35,592 nucleotides of DNA. Origin: Flavobacteriales bacterium (GTDB lineage: Bacteria > Bacteroidota > Bacteroidia > Flavobacteriales > BACL11). The stretch lies in contig NZWX01000010.1 in the NCBI GenBank assembly GCA_002697625.1, forward strand, positions 1 to 35,592, written 5' to 3'. The notes beneath the pieces are model-generated. The model was given only the letters and a program-made list of their open reading frames with translations, had not been told where the DNA came from and made no database searches. This document shows, piece by piece, positions 27,097 to 35,592 of the stretch (position 1 is its first letter; the number at the start of each line of letters is the position of its first letter). A program made the position numbers and the translations under genes.

Positions 27097-29490
27097 TTAT
27101 TCGTAATATCCGTATCCATTCCCATAACCATATCCATAACCGTATCCATAAGATGAAGAACTAAGCATATAATCATTTATTATAATATTTAAATTTTGAA
27201 CTTGTTTAGTGTCATATAAGTCATTTATAATGTTTAACATATTCCTTTTTGTATAATTATGTCTTACCACATATAAATTAACATCAGAGAACTTCATTGT
27301 AATAACACTATCCGTAACCAAACCAGAAGGAGGGGTGTCAATAATAATATATTCAAATTCTTTTTTAAGCTCGTAAATCAAATTATTCATTTTTCCGCTA
27401 TTTAACAATTCTGCTGGATTAGGAGGTACAGGGCCAGAAGTAATAATTTTTAAATTCTCATTTTCTGTTTCTCTTACTATAACTTCTAATGAACTTTGAT
27501 TTATTAAAAAAGAACTCAAACCTTCCAAATTATCTAAGTTAAAATCTTCATGTGTCTTTGGTTTTCTTAAATCAGCACCAAGTAAAATCGTTTTGTAACC
27601 AGCTGTTGCTAAAATTAATGCAAGATTACTTGAACAGAATGTTTTTCCTTCTGCACCAACAGATGAAGTTACTGTAATTACTTTAGATTTTTTATCAGAA
27701 GCTAGATATTGTATGTTCGTTCTTAATGACCTAAAGGATTCAGCTATAACAGACTTTGGATTCTCAGAAACAACTAAGTTGTTTCCTTTGTCCGAGTTAC
27801 CTATTACACCTAAAATAGGAATGTTTGTGATTTTCGTTAAATCTGATTTTGATCTAATTGTTTCGTTAAAGAAATCTCTTAAACTTATTACAACAACAGG
27901 AAATCCGAAACCTAATAATAATGCCAATAAATAAGATAACTTTTTACTTGGTGAAATTGGGATTTCACTATCATTCTTACCCGCAGTATCCACAATTCTA
28001 TGATCAGGCTCTGTACCTTCTTTAGCTATTTCTGTTTCTTGTTGCTTTAATATTAGGTAATTTACAATTCTCTCAGATTGCATAAACTCCCTTTTTAGTT
28101 TTACATATTCTTTCTCAGAAGTTGGAAGGTTTTCTATTTCTTTATTAAAAACATCTACCCTGTTTTGCAAACTTCTTTCAGCTGATTTTGTAGAAGAGAT
28201 TAAATTCTTAAGATTTTCAATAATACTTTGTCTTGTAAACGAAATTTGAGAAAATACGGCTTGATACTTTGGATGACTTTCTTTAGTTGATAATTCTAAT
28301 TCTTTTTTCTTAGAATTAAGCGTAATAAAAGTAGATATTAAGGCATTTAACTCAGGATTACTAATCCCCATTGAATTTGGTGATATTATATTTTCAGAGC
28401 CTTGAGAATTTTGTAAATACGATAAAAGTTCTTTATAATAACTTAAATGTACTTGATATTGAGAGATATTACTTTCCGTTTTTTGCTTCTGGAAATAAGT
28501 TCCGAATTCTTTATCAAAAACATCCAAATTTGGATTATCTTCTTTAAAATCTTTAAGTTTATCCTCAATGATATCGAGGCTATCTTGAGTTTTGATGATT
28601 TGTCCCTCAATAAATCTTATTGTATTTTTAGCCATTCTGTTTTTCTCCTCTAATCCTTGGGTCAGATATAATCTAGAAAGAGTGTTTAAATAATCAATGT
28701 TCTTTTTTCTAGCAAATCCAGAGATATTCAGTTTTAACACGGAACTTTCCTTACTTAGTGGAGATACATTTAAATACTTCACATATTTTTTCGAGATTTT
28801 TTCTAAAGAGTGATAAATAAATGAATAATTATTTTCATTATCTATATTTTTTTTATTGAAGTGTGGTGTCTTGACAACCTTAAAGGAGAAATAATCTGTT
28901 TCTATATGCTCGCCAAAAGAATGGATTGAGTTATAAGAAAGATTAGCTTGTAAACTATTATTTTTTCTATTAGTTCTAATGTTATACGTATTATGATCTT
29001 TACAATCTACTCTTAACTTAAAACTATTAAAATCTAAAATATTTATAAAAAACTCTACGCCCGCTAATTGTAAGTGAGTTGAATCAAACTCAATTGTGTA
29101 AGGATTGGACTTGTATTGATTTACGGTCTGAACTGTACCATGCTTAAAATAAGAAGTTTGTATTCCTAATTCCTGAATCGTTCTTTCAGCTAAAGTGTAA
29201 GATTTTAATTTAGCTTTTTCATTTTCCAGATTGGTTTTAACACTAAACATTTCCATTCCCTCAAGTATATTCTCAACACCTAATTGAGTGTTATTGTCGT
29301 CTCTTATTTCTATTGTAGTAGAAACCACATAAATTGGTCTCGTATATCTGTTATATAAAAAGGATATAAATAAACATAAACATATAGACAAGATAAAATA
29401 ATACCAATATCCACTAAATTTTCTGACAAGAGATTTGACATCTATTGTTTCTTCAGAGGAATTTTCGTTTAGATTTTCAAATTCTGTCAT
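27097..29490 (-). CDS. wzc: Polysaccharide co-polymerase/tyrosine autokinase (Wzc type)
   Basis: 797 residues. N-terminal Wzz domain with a first membrane span near 32-50 (YWYYFILSICLCLFISFLY), a long periplasmic coiled coil (about 60-510) and a second span near 520-540 (LSYLLALLLGFGFPVVVI). The cytosolic BY-kinase follows: Walker A SSVGAEGKT (609-617, Lys616), Walker A' LLGADLRKP (Asp640) and Walker B YIIIDTPPS (Asp718). The tail holds eight tyrosines in a YG-repeat (SSSSYGYGYGYGYGNGYGYYE minus a residue) that are the expected autophosphorylation sites controlling chain length. It starts one base after wza stops. Confidence 0.94.
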   Translation of the reverse strand: MTEFENLNENSSEETIDVKSLVRKFSGYWYYFILSICLCLFISFLYNRYTRPIYVVSTTIEIRDDNNTQLGVENILEGMEMFSVKTNLENEKAKLKSYTLAERTIQELGIQTSYFKHGTVQTVNQYKSNPYTIEFDSTHLQLAGVEFFINILDFNSFKLRVDCKDHNTYNIRTNRKNNSLQANLSYNSIHSFGEHIETDYFSFKVVKTPHFNKKNIDNENNYSFIYHSLEKISKKYVKYLNVSPLSKESSVLKLNISGFARKKNIDYLNTLSRLYLTQGLEEKNRMAKNTIRFIEGQIIKTQDSLDIIEDKLKDFKEDNPNLDVFDKEFGTYFQKQKTESNISQYQVHLSYYKELLSYLQNSQGSENIISPNSMGISNPELNALISTFITLNSKKKELELSTKESHPKYQAVFSQISFTRQSIIENLKNLISSTKSAERSLQNRVDVFNKEIENLPTSEKEYVKLKREFMQSERIVNYLILKQQETEIAKEGTEPDHRIVDTAGKNDSEIPISPSKKLSYLLALLLGFGFPVVVISLRDFFNETIRSKSDLTKITNIPILGVIGNSDKGNNLVVSENPKSVIAESFRSLRTNIQYLASDKKSKVITVTSSVGAEGKTFCSSNLALILATAGYKTILLGADLRKPKTHEDFNLDNLEGLSSFLINQSSLEVIVRETENENLKIITSGPVPPNPAELLNSGKMNNLIYELKKEFEYIIIDTPPSGLVTDSVITMKFSDVNLYVVRHNYTKRNMLNIINDLYDTKQVQNLNIIINDYMLSSSSYGYGYGYGYGNGYGYYE

Positions 29491-29491
29491 A

Positions 29492-30268
29492 TTATTCAGT
29501 AAATTTTAAATATACATTTACAATAACAGCAACTGTCGTTAATGCAGATAGTAATAATTGTGATTGTGATTTTCTGAAACCTCTATATTTCAATGGTTCG
29601 ACATATAACAAATCGTTATTATGCAGATAATAAAAATCAGAATTTATAATATTTTGTTGTGTTAAATCTAATTTGTGAACCGATTTCTGGTTATTATGTG
29701 TTCTTATTAATTTCACTTTAGTTAAATCTCCAAAATCAGTTATCCCTCCAGATAAGGAAATAGCTTCAAATATCGTAATATTATCCTGATATACAGGATA
29801 TGTATTTGGTCTGTATATTTCACCTAAAACAGTTACATTAAAATTACCAAGCTTTACAATCACTGTAGCTTCTTTTAAATATTCATCTACTTTCTCTTCT
29901 ATAGATTTTTTAGCTTGATCAATTGTTTGATTTAAGACATGTACAGCACCTATATAAGGTATTTCAATAATTCCCTCCTGGTTTATTGTGAAGCCATTTA
30001 AATAAATATTAGCAGAGGTTATAGAGGAGTTTGCAGAGTTCACATTATTCTCTACATTAAAAAAGTTAGTTGTTTCTTCATCAAAACTTAATACTTTTAC
30101 AACTAAGATATCTCCTATTTCTAGATAATGTTTTGGAGGGGTAGGGTTAATATTCCATTCATTATCACCACCCTCATTTAGATAAGTAATTTTACTCATA
30201 GGTGTACAGGAAAAAGTAAAGATAATTAATAAAACAAAAGAAAATTTATATAAAAAGGTTTTTTTCAT
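29492..30268 (-). CDS. wza: Outer-membrane polysaccharide export lipoprotein (Wza type)
   Basis: 258 residues. Lipoprotein signal peptide with Cys21 (FTFSCTPMSKITYLNE). The poly-export domain (YLEIGDILVVKVLSFDEE, then GFTINQEGIIEIPYIGAVHV) is followed by one SLBB domain (VTVLGEIYRPNTYPV, ITIFEAISLSGGITDFGDLTKVKLIR) and a C-terminal hydrophobic helix (about 235-255) that should anchor or cross the outer membrane. It forms the exit channel for capsule or exopolysaccharide with Wzc. The pair is followed by no glycosyltransferases here, so the polymer and its synthesis genes are elsewhere. Confidence 0.92.
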   Translation of the reverse strand: MKKTFLYKFSFVLLIIFTFSCTPMSKITYLNEGGDNEWNINPTPPKHYLEIGDILVVKVLSFDEETTNFFNVENNVNSANSSITSANIYLNGFTINQEGIIEIPYIGAVHVLNQTIDQAKKSIEEKVDEYLKEATVIVKLGNFNVTVLGEIYRPNTYPVYQDNITIFEAISLSGGITDFGDLTKVKLIRTHNNQKSVHKLDLTQQNIINSDFYYLHNNDLLYVEPLKYRGFRKSQSQLLLSALTTVAVIVNVYLKFTE

Positions 30269-30288
30269 GGTTAAATTATTAATGAGAG

Positions 30289-30296
30289 CAAATATA
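30289..30296 (-). promoter_or_regulatory. TAnnTTTG box for wza-wzc
   Basis: On the minus strand TATATTTG (30296-30289) matches the -7 consensus and lies 20 bases before the wza ATG at 30268. Confidence 0.55.
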
Positions 30297-30320
30297 CAAA
30301 AGCAAAAGGTAAAAAACTTT

Positions 30321-30473
30321 CTAATTAAAAATTTCTAATTTTTCTGGTATAATTTTGAAACTAATGGTAGTCTAACGACATTCGTTTGGCCCATCTATCT
30401 TTTCTGTTGAGATTAGCAGTAATTTGTCAATCATTATCCCCGTTGAGGTAATACTTACTTTATTTTTAGGGAA
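30321..30473 (-). pseudogene. Possible relic of a nucleotide-sugar dehydratase (CapD/FlaA1-like)
   Basis: Within the 242-base gap before wza, one minus-strand frame runs 51 codons with a single internal TAG (30374-30372). It encodes IDKLLLISTEKIDGPNECR, resembling the 'VDKFVLISTDKAVNPTNVMG' block of CapD/FlaA1 sugar 4,6-dehydratases, which often stand beside wza in this group. The rest of the frame does not align convincingly. It may be a degraded fragment or chance; no other content was recognised in the gap. Confidence 0.25.
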
Positions 30474-30510
30474 TTATATCGTAAAACTTATTGTAATTTG
30501 TTAGATTAAT

Positions 30511-31404
30511 TTATATATAAAACGGAACAGTTAGTATACCTACAATCATTATGATTTTCAACATCCTACTTATAAATGTATAGTCTTTCTTAACATTAGA
30601 TTTAATAATATTATACATTGTGAAACAAACTAGTAAATTAATTATAAAACTACTAATAAACGTTGTCAGACTGAAAGAGTTATATCTTAAAAAATATTCA
30701 ACATCCATTTTCAATACATAAATAAAGGGAATCAGGACAAATAATAATAATATAATTAATATTCCTTTTATTTTCTCTTTAGAAATTTTAAATGTCATGT
30801 TTGATGAATTCATAATTTTATCTCCTTCTTTATCCTCTAAATCCTTTACTATCTCTCTGCAAAAGGTCAGAAAAAAAGCAAAGTAACAATATATTAATAT
30901 AATAAAAAGAGGAGGTACTAACTTATGACTTATTGAAGGGAAAATTAAATAAATATTAAAGATACTTAATGAGGTTAAAACAGAAACCACTAAGTTTCCA
31001 ATCAAGAATTTATGTTTGTAGGTTTTTGAATACCAATTCAAAACAAATATCGCTAATAATAAAATTAAGAACAATAAAATATTCTTAGAAATATATAGTA
31101 GTACTAAAGAAAGTAATAAAGCAATACTATTAAAAAAGTAATACCAAAATATAGCTTTTCTGGCAGAAATCTGTGTACCTATAATTACCTCTTCTTTATT
31201 TATTATATCCGATTCTATGTCCAAAATATCATTTATGATATATCCGGCAGCAGTTATCAAAAATGTAATAATTAGAAGTAAATACAACGTAATGTCTCCA
31301 AAATTTTTATAAGTAAAATAATACAGAACAATTTGAGAAAGAAGTAATAGAAATAGATTTTGTACTCTTATTAACTTTAAAAAACTAATAAACTTAATTA
31401 TCAT
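30511..31404 (-). CDS. UbiA-family prenyltransferase
   Basis: 297 residues with about eight to nine membrane spans. Both Asp-rich motifs that bind prenyl diphosphate through Mg2+ are present: NDILDIESD (first, near residue 58) and KDLEDKEGDK (second, near 190). Flavobacterial members of this branch are commonly annotated as geranylgeranylglycerol-phosphate geranylgeranyltransferase-like, but menaquinone-type or other lipid acceptors are equally possible. Its ATG lies within the last 11 bases of the DUF2520 gene, so they are co-translated. Family secure, acceptor unknown. Confidence 0.88.
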   Translation of the reverse strand: MIIKFISFLKLIRVQNLFLLLLSQIVLYYFTYKNFGDITLYLLLIITFLITAAGYIINDILDIESDIINKEEVIIGTQISARKAIFWYYFFNSIALLLSLVLLYISKNILLFLILLLAIFVLNWYSKTYKHKFLIGNLVVSVLTSLSIFNIYLIFPSISHKLVPPLFIILIYCYFAFFLTFCREIVKDLEDKEGDKIMNSSNMTFKISKEKIKGILIILLLFVLIPFIYVLKMDVEYFLRYNSFSLTTFISSFIINLLVCFTMYNIIKSNVKKDYTFISRMLKIIMIVGILTVPFYI

Positions 31405-32161
31405 CTTTAAAGTTTATAATACTTTCAGAAATTTTAGAATACATGACCTGGAATTCTTTATGGTTTTTTAATTGCTTTAAATGATCTTCCATCACTTTTT
31501 TATCTTCTCTGAAGGCTGGACCAGTTTGTGTATCTTTTGGGGAATTGTTTTTTATTTTCTGAAAAGTATTTTCAATTAATGGTTTTAATAAATTAAAATC
31601 CAAATTATTTTTTTTCATTATATCTTCAGAAATGGCAAGTAAATGATTACTAAAGTTACACGCAAAAACAGCTGCAATATGTAGCTTTTTTCTTTGTTCA
31701 GAGTTTAGTTTGTGTATAGATGTAGTAAGTGAGTTTGCAATCTCTATTAAATCACTTTCTAAAGACGGATTATTTGACTCTATACAAATTGGTAAGTTTT
31801 CAAAATCCATTTCAATTTCTTTACTAAAGGTTTGCAGTGGGTAGAATACTCCATATTTTTTTTTGTTAGAAAAAACATCTATCCCTATACATCCTGAAGT
31901 ATGAACTATTGGAGTTTCTTTATTAGTAATTAAATGAACAGTTTCTTTTATAAAATCATCTTTTACAGCAATCATAATCAAATCTGTAGGTTGTAAATCA
32001 TTAAGGTTTGTTGTGAAGTTACAATCTAATTTCAACGCTAATTCCCTTGCAGATGTCTCAGTTTTACTCCAAATCTCAACAATTTCAAACCCTTTATCTT
32101 TTAACTTACTAGATAGAATACTAGCTACATTTCCAGATCCTATAAATGTGATTTTTTTCAT
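31394..32161 (-). CDS. Rossmann-like and DUF2520 domain protein
   Basis: 255 residues. N-terminal Rossmann fold with FIGSGNVASILSSKL (nucleotide-binding GxGxxA/S) and a following VEIWSKT strand-end, then MIAVKDDFI and VHTSGCIGID. The C-terminal helical DUF2520 domain has AAVFACNFSNHLL and the near-universal TGPAFREDKKVMEDHL. The shape resembles F420- or NADP-dependent ketol/pyrroline reductases, but substrate and cofactor are unknown. It has a promoter box back to back with that of ccsBA and leads a unit with the UbiA gene. Confidence 0.88.
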   Translation of the reverse strand: MKKITFIGSGNVASILSSKLKDKGFEIVEIWSKTETSARELALKLDCNFTTNLNDLQPTDLIMIAVKDDFIKETVHLITNKETPIVHTSGCIGIDVFSNKKKYGVFYPLQTFSKEIEMDFENLPICIESNNPSLESDLIEIANSLTTSIHKLNSEQRKKLHIAAVFACNFSNHLLAISEDIMKKNNLDFNLLKPLIENTFQKIKNNSPKDTQTGPAFREDKKVMEDHLKQLKNHKEFQVMYSKISESIINFKDDN

Positions 32162-32195
32162 TTATTAAATATAATATTATTAATATATTCAAAAA

Positions 32196-32203
32196 CAAAG
32201 TTA
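32196..32203 (-). promoter_or_regulatory. TAnnTTTG box for the DUF2520 gene
   Basis: On the minus strand TAACTTTG (32203-32196) matches the -7 consensus and lies 34 bases before the ATG at 32161. It directly abuts the plus-strand box at 32204-32211. Confidence 0.55.
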
Positions 32204-32211
32204 TAATTTTG
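32204..32211 (+). promoter_or_regulatory. TAnnTTTG box for ccsBA
   Basis: TAATTTTG, followed by C, lies 16 bases before the ccsBA ATG at 32228. It is immediately adjacent to the divergent minus-strand box. Confidence 0.55.
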
Positions 32212-32227
32212 CAAAAACAAAATAACT

Positions 32228-35200
32228 ATGATAAACAGAATTGTTAATTTTTTATCTTCAATGAGGTTTGCGACCTTGTTATTATTAGTTTTTGCATTTT
32301 CCATTGGATACGCTACATTTGTAGAAAATGATTTTGGATCATCCTCATCCAAATCACTTATCTATAATACATGGTGGTTCGAATTTATCCTTATTTCATT
32401 AGCAACTACTCTTGTATTGAATGTATTAAAGTTTAATCTATTCAGAAAAGAAAAATTAGCCACACTTATATACCATCTTTCTTTTATCATTATTCTTCTT
32501 GGAGCAGGTATTACCAGATATACTGGTTACGAAGGAATGATGAGAATTAAAGAAGGGGAGAAGTCCAACACATTCTTATCAGATGACACCTATTTACAAG
32601 TAAGGGTTAATGATGGAAATCAACAATTTAAATACGATAAAAAATTACATTTATCAGGTATTACAAAACAGTTTGATGATATTGCAGTTCTGAAACATTT
32701 ATTCTCTAATTATTTTTCTATTTCCAACTCAGATTTAAAACAAGGATTTACTATAACATATACTGACTTTTTAGCTAATGCGGCAGACTCTTCAGTAAAA
32801 TCTGAGATCTCAGGAATCAGATTGTCTTCATCTGGAGACTCAGACAAAAAAGGAACTCAGTTATCAGTTAATGATTTTATAAATAAAGAAATTAAAATTG
32901 GAGAGTTCGAGGAGTTTAAAGGAATAAACTTTACTGTAAACAACCAAAAAGAATCCTCTGTAAACTTTTTTATAAAGGATAATTCTGTAAAATGTTTTTC
33001 TGATTTTGATATTTCTATTATAAGTATGCCACCTAACGGAGAACCTCCTATAATTTATGAAAAAGGTACCGAATTTGACTTAAATAAAATGTCCTTATTA
33101 ACCATTAATGACAAGAGATATATGTTTAGTGATTTTTCTTTTAATGAAGATCAAGTAATCTATTCGACTTCTAATAATATGGATAATACAGGTAAAAATG
33201 AGACCAGGTCAAATGATGCATTAATTTTAGATGTAAAAGTAGGAGAAAAATCTAAAAATATAACTTTAAAAGGAAGAAAGGGGATGTATCCAAATAGTAC
33301 GGAATTCAGCATTGATGAACTTAATTTTGAGTTAACTTATGGTCCTAAATTCTTTACAACACCATTTTTTATACATTTAAATGATTTTCAGTTAGAAAAA
33401 TATCCAGGGTCTAATAGTCCATCTTCTTTTGCTTCAGAAGTAGAAGTCATTGATGGAGACACAAGATTTCCTTACAGAATATTTATGAATAATGTCTTAG
33501 ATTATAAAGGGCATAGATTTTTTCAATCTTCTTACGACCCTGATGAAAGTGGAACCATATTATCTGTAAATCATGATTGGTGGGGGACCTTAGTTAGTTA
33601 TATAGGATATGGACTTTTAATGTTAGGAATGATAACAATATTTTTCTTTAAAAACACAAGGTTTAAAATATTAACTAAAAATTTGAAAAAAATTAAATCT
33701 ACATCTTTATTAGTGTTTTTGGTTTTATCATCTATTAGTGTGTCCGCTCAATCTGATCAAACACAAGAAGAATTATTAGAAAGATATAAGGTGAGTTCTG
33801 TTCACGCTAGTAATGCAGATGACCTTTTAATTCAAAATGATGGTAGAATCAAACCTCTTTCTACTTTTTCATCAGAATTAATTCGAAAGATTACTAGAAA
33901 AGAGAAATTATACGGACAGAACTCTACTCAAATCTACTTAGGAATTATTAGTTTTCCACAACTTTGGGATAGTATTCCTTTGATAAGAGTACAACACAAA
34001 CAATTATTAAAAGAATTAAATTCTGAAGAAGAACTGGTTTCCTTTTATAACTTTTTTAACTCAGAAAATGGACATTATATCTTTCAAGAAAAGGTACGAA
34101 TCACAAATGGAAAAGCTGATAAGGATAAAAGTAAATACGATAAAGAATTATTAAAAGTAACTGAGAGACTGAACATTTTATACTCAATTATCAATACAAA
34201 AAGTTATAATTCTAATTTGAATGTATTTCCTAATCAAGATAGTAATAATACCAAATGGGTTGGTAATTTAGACGTCCCACATCCATCAGGGGACTCAATC
34301 ATATATTCAAACTTATTAAATTATTATCTAGGAAGTATTCAGTCTTCGATAATTTCTGAAAACTGGAGTTTTAGTGATACCTTACTAAGGGTTATAAAGA
34401 AATATCAGAGAGAAAATGGAAATAATATTATTCAATCTGATTACAAAATTGATTTAGAGATTTTATACAATAAAGTAGACATATTTACTCAATTATTTAT
34501 GTATTACTTTTTTGTAGGATTATTAATGCTTGTGTTATTAATTGTTCAAATGTTTCATGATAAACGATGGATATTTTATACAATTAAAATATTAAGGTAC
34601 TTAGTTATTACAGGTTGGATATTTCATACCTTAGGACTTATTGCTAGATGGATAATATCTAATCACGCTCCTTGGACTAATGGTTATGAGGCTATGATAT
34701 ATACTGTATGGGCTACAATGTTTGCAGGAATAATATTTGCAAGAAAATCTAATTTAACTTTAGCAACTACAACATCTGTTTCTTCTTTACTACTATTATT
34801 TGCTTTTGTAAGTTATCTTGACCCAACAATTACCAATGTTGTTCCAGTATTAAATTCCTATTGGTTAATGATTCATGTTTCAATAATAGTTGCTTCCTAC
34901 GGATTTTTAATATTAGGAGGATTTTTAGGTTTATTATCATTAATGTTGATGATTTTTAAGAACAATAGAAATAAAAAAGTATTGGATTTGAAAATTTCTG
35001 AGTTAACCATAATTAACGAGAAGACTCTAACAATAGGAATATATATGCTTACAATAGGAACATTCTTAGGTGGTATTTGGGCAAATGAATCATGGGGTAG
35101 ATATTGGGGATGGGACCCTAAAGAAACTTGGGCTTTGGTCAGTATTTTAGTCTATGCCTTTATTCTTCATATGAGGTTTGTACCAGCACTAAAGGGTAAA

Positions 35201-35398
35201 TACATTTTTAATGTAGCTTCTGTTTTTGCAGTATACTCTGTTTTAATGACTTATTTTGGAGTAAATTATTTACTTTCTGGATTACATTCATATGCAGCAG
35301 GGGATACAGTAGAGATTCCTAATGCGGTGTGGATTTCAGTAGGTATTGTAGTTATTATCTCTATTTTAGCTAAGTTAAAGAACAATACTAATAAATAG
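32228..35398 (+). CDS. ccsBA: Fused cytochrome c biogenesis protein CcsBA (ResB-ResC)
   Basis: 1056 residues; System II heme export and attachment to apocytochrome c. The ResB half has spans near 14-32, 49-68 and 77-97, with a likely heme-ligand His83 in LIYHLSFIIILLGAG, then a periplasmic domain and a span near 455-475. A hydrophobic segment (about 492-508, ending SVSAQ) resembling a signal peptide precedes a second periplasmic part (about 510-755). The CcsA/ResC half follows, with His800 and His883 flanking the WANESWGRYWGWDPKETW motif (951-968) and a further His1020. All key histidines and the WWD motif are intact. bshB1 begins one base after its stop. Confidence 0.95.
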   Translation: MINRIVNFLSSMRFATLLLLVFAFSIGYATFVENDFGSSSSKSLIYNTWWFEFILISLATTLVLNVLKFNLFRKEKLATLIYHLSFIIILLGAGITRYTGYEGMMRIKEGEKSNTFLSDDTYLQVRVNDGNQQFKYDKKLHLSGITKQFDDIAVLKHLFSNYFSISNSDLKQGFTITYTDFLANAADSSVKSEISGIRLSSSGDSDKKGTQLSVNDFINKEIKIGEFEEFKGINFTVNNQKESSVNFFIKDNSVKCFSDFDISIISMPPNGEPPIIYEKGTEFDLNKMSLLTINDKRYMFSDFSFNEDQVIYSTSNNMDNTGKNETRSNDALILDVKVGEKSKNITLKGRKGMYPNSTEFSIDELNFELTYGPKFFTTPFFIHLNDFQLEKYPGSNSPSSFASEVEVIDGDTRFPYRIFMNNVLDYKGHRFFQSSYDPDESGTILSVNHDWWGTLVSYIGYGLLMLGMITIFFFKNTRFKILTKNLKKIKSTSLLVFLVLSSISVSAQSDQTQEELLERYKVSSVHASNADDLLIQNDGRIKPLSTFSSELIRKITRKEKLYGQNSTQIYLGIISFPQLWDSIPLIRVQHKQLLKELNSEEELVSFYNFFNSENGHYIFQEKVRITNGKADKDKSKYDKELLKVTERLNILYSIINTKSYNSNLNVFPNQDSNNTKWVGNLDVPHPSGDSIIYSNLLNYYLGSIQSSIISENWSFSDTLLRVIKKYQRENGNNIIQSDYKIDLEILYNKVDIFTQLFMYYFFVGLLMLVLLIVQMFHDKRWIFYTIKILRYLVITGWIFHTLGLIARWIISNHAPWTNGYEAMIYTVWATMFAGIIFARKSNLTLATTTSVSSLLLLFAFVSYLDPTITNVVPVLNSYWLMIHVSIIVASYGFLILGGFLGLLSLMLMIFKNNRNKKVLDLKISELTIINEKTLTIGIYMLTIGTFLGGIWANESWGRYWGWDPKETWALVSILVYAFILHMRFVPALKGKYIFNVASVFAVYSVLMTYFGVNYLLSGLHSYAAGDTVEIPNAVWISVGIVVIISILAKLKNNTNK

Positions 35399-35399
35399 A

Positions 35400-35592
35400 A
35401 TGAAATTAGATATTCTTGTTTTCGGAGCTCATCCTGATGATGTAGAACTTGCTTGTTCTGGCACCATAATTAAACACATTAATCAAGGATTAAAAATTGG
35501 AGTTATAGACCTTACTAAAGGAGAACTTGGAACAAGGGGGAGTTCTGAGATCAGAAAAAAAGAAACTATCGAAGCAAATAAAGTGTTAGGTA
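35400..35592 (+). CDS. bshB1: Bacillithiol biosynthesis deacetylase BshB1 (3' partial)
   Basis: The first 64 residues are visible; the gene runs off the window. MKLDILVFGAHPDDVELACS contains the AHPDD zinc motif of LmbE-like N-deacetylases (His-Asp-Asp), and DLTKGELGTRGSSEIR is the BshB1 signature. BshB1 removes the acetyl group from GlcNAc-malate, giving GlcN-malate for bacillithiol, the low-molecular thiol used in many Bacteroidota. One base separates it from ccsBA, so the two are probably co-transcribed. Homology to sugar N-deacetylases of other pathways is possible but the match to BshB1 is strong. Confidence 0.88.
   Translation, partial: MKLDILVFGAHPDDVELACSGTIIKHINQGLKIGVIDLTKGELGTRGSSEIRKKETIEANKVLG

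Noticed and set aside
30269-30510. Possible tRNA, small RNA or riboswitch in the wza upstream gap.
   Set aside because: No cloverleaf, no strong hairpin and no known riboswitch core was seen.
32158-32352. A 64-codon minus-strand frame over the start of ccsBA.
   Set aside because: It lies across the ccsBA 5' end and both promoter boxes, has no motif, and ends in A+T-rich low-complexity sequence.

Overview
The window is A+T-rich, gene-dense DNA that fits a marine or aquatic member of the Bacteroidota, most likely Flavobacteriales. Several signs agree. Promoter-like TAnnTTTG boxes sit 5-30 bases before many starts, and there are few Shine-Dalgarno sequences. Surface lipoproteins resemble the DUF5074/YncE type. 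There is a Wza/Wzc export pair with a Tyr-rich Wzc tail, a DPP IV-type peptidase, a fused CcsBA, a bacillithiol gene and a relic of a type IX-secreted protein. No phage, transposon, CRISPR array, tRNA or rRNA was recognised. Most of the window is core metabolism and information processing.

Layout. 1-2205: two tandem beta-propeller lipoproteins (the first cut by the window edge) resembling the BtuG/YncE group, then a 24-codon hydrophobic ORF. 2273-5662 (minus): a tightly overlapped operon ribD - EamA transporter - YigZ/IMPACT - M42 peptidase. 5698-9606 (plus): prmC - NTF2-like protein - ligA - DUF6913-like protein, then a 45-residue lipoprotein (9673-9810). 9807-11969 (minus): DPP IV. 12021-16589 (plus): FAD-linked oxidase, YeiH-type transporter, then surE - small membrane protein - lpxB. 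16570-22752 (minus): phosphosulfolactate synthase-like gene - DUF368 - aroE - DUF349 - uvrB, with almost no gaps. 22837-25352 (plus): glmM - cysteine desulfurase. 25455-25612: relic of a secreted protein. 25599-27026 (minus): NhaC. 27097-30268 (minus): wza - wzc capsule/exopolysaccharide export. 30321-30473: possible gene relic. 30511-32161 (minus): DUF2520 protein - UbiA prenyltransferase. 32228-35592 (plus): ccsBA and the 5' end of bshB1.

The genes fall into a few themes: envelope building (lpxB, glmM, DUF368 as likely undecaprenyl-phosphate translocase, wza/wzc), DNA maintenance (ligA, uvrB), cofactor and redox chemistry (ribD, cysteine desulfurase, ccsBA, bshB1) and nutrient or ion handling at the surface (BtuG-like lipoproteins, NhaC, YeiH). 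No intergenic stretch exceeds 300 bases.

I did not find a clearly new multi-gene system. The most interesting signals are: the tandem BtuG-like lipoproteins; the 25.5 kb relic that keeps only both ends of a secreted protein; exactly back-to-back divergent promoter boxes before ccsBA; a 14-base promoter block shared by surE and glmM; the comA-like/DUF368/aroE/DUF349/uvrB run; and several uncatalogued small ORFs.
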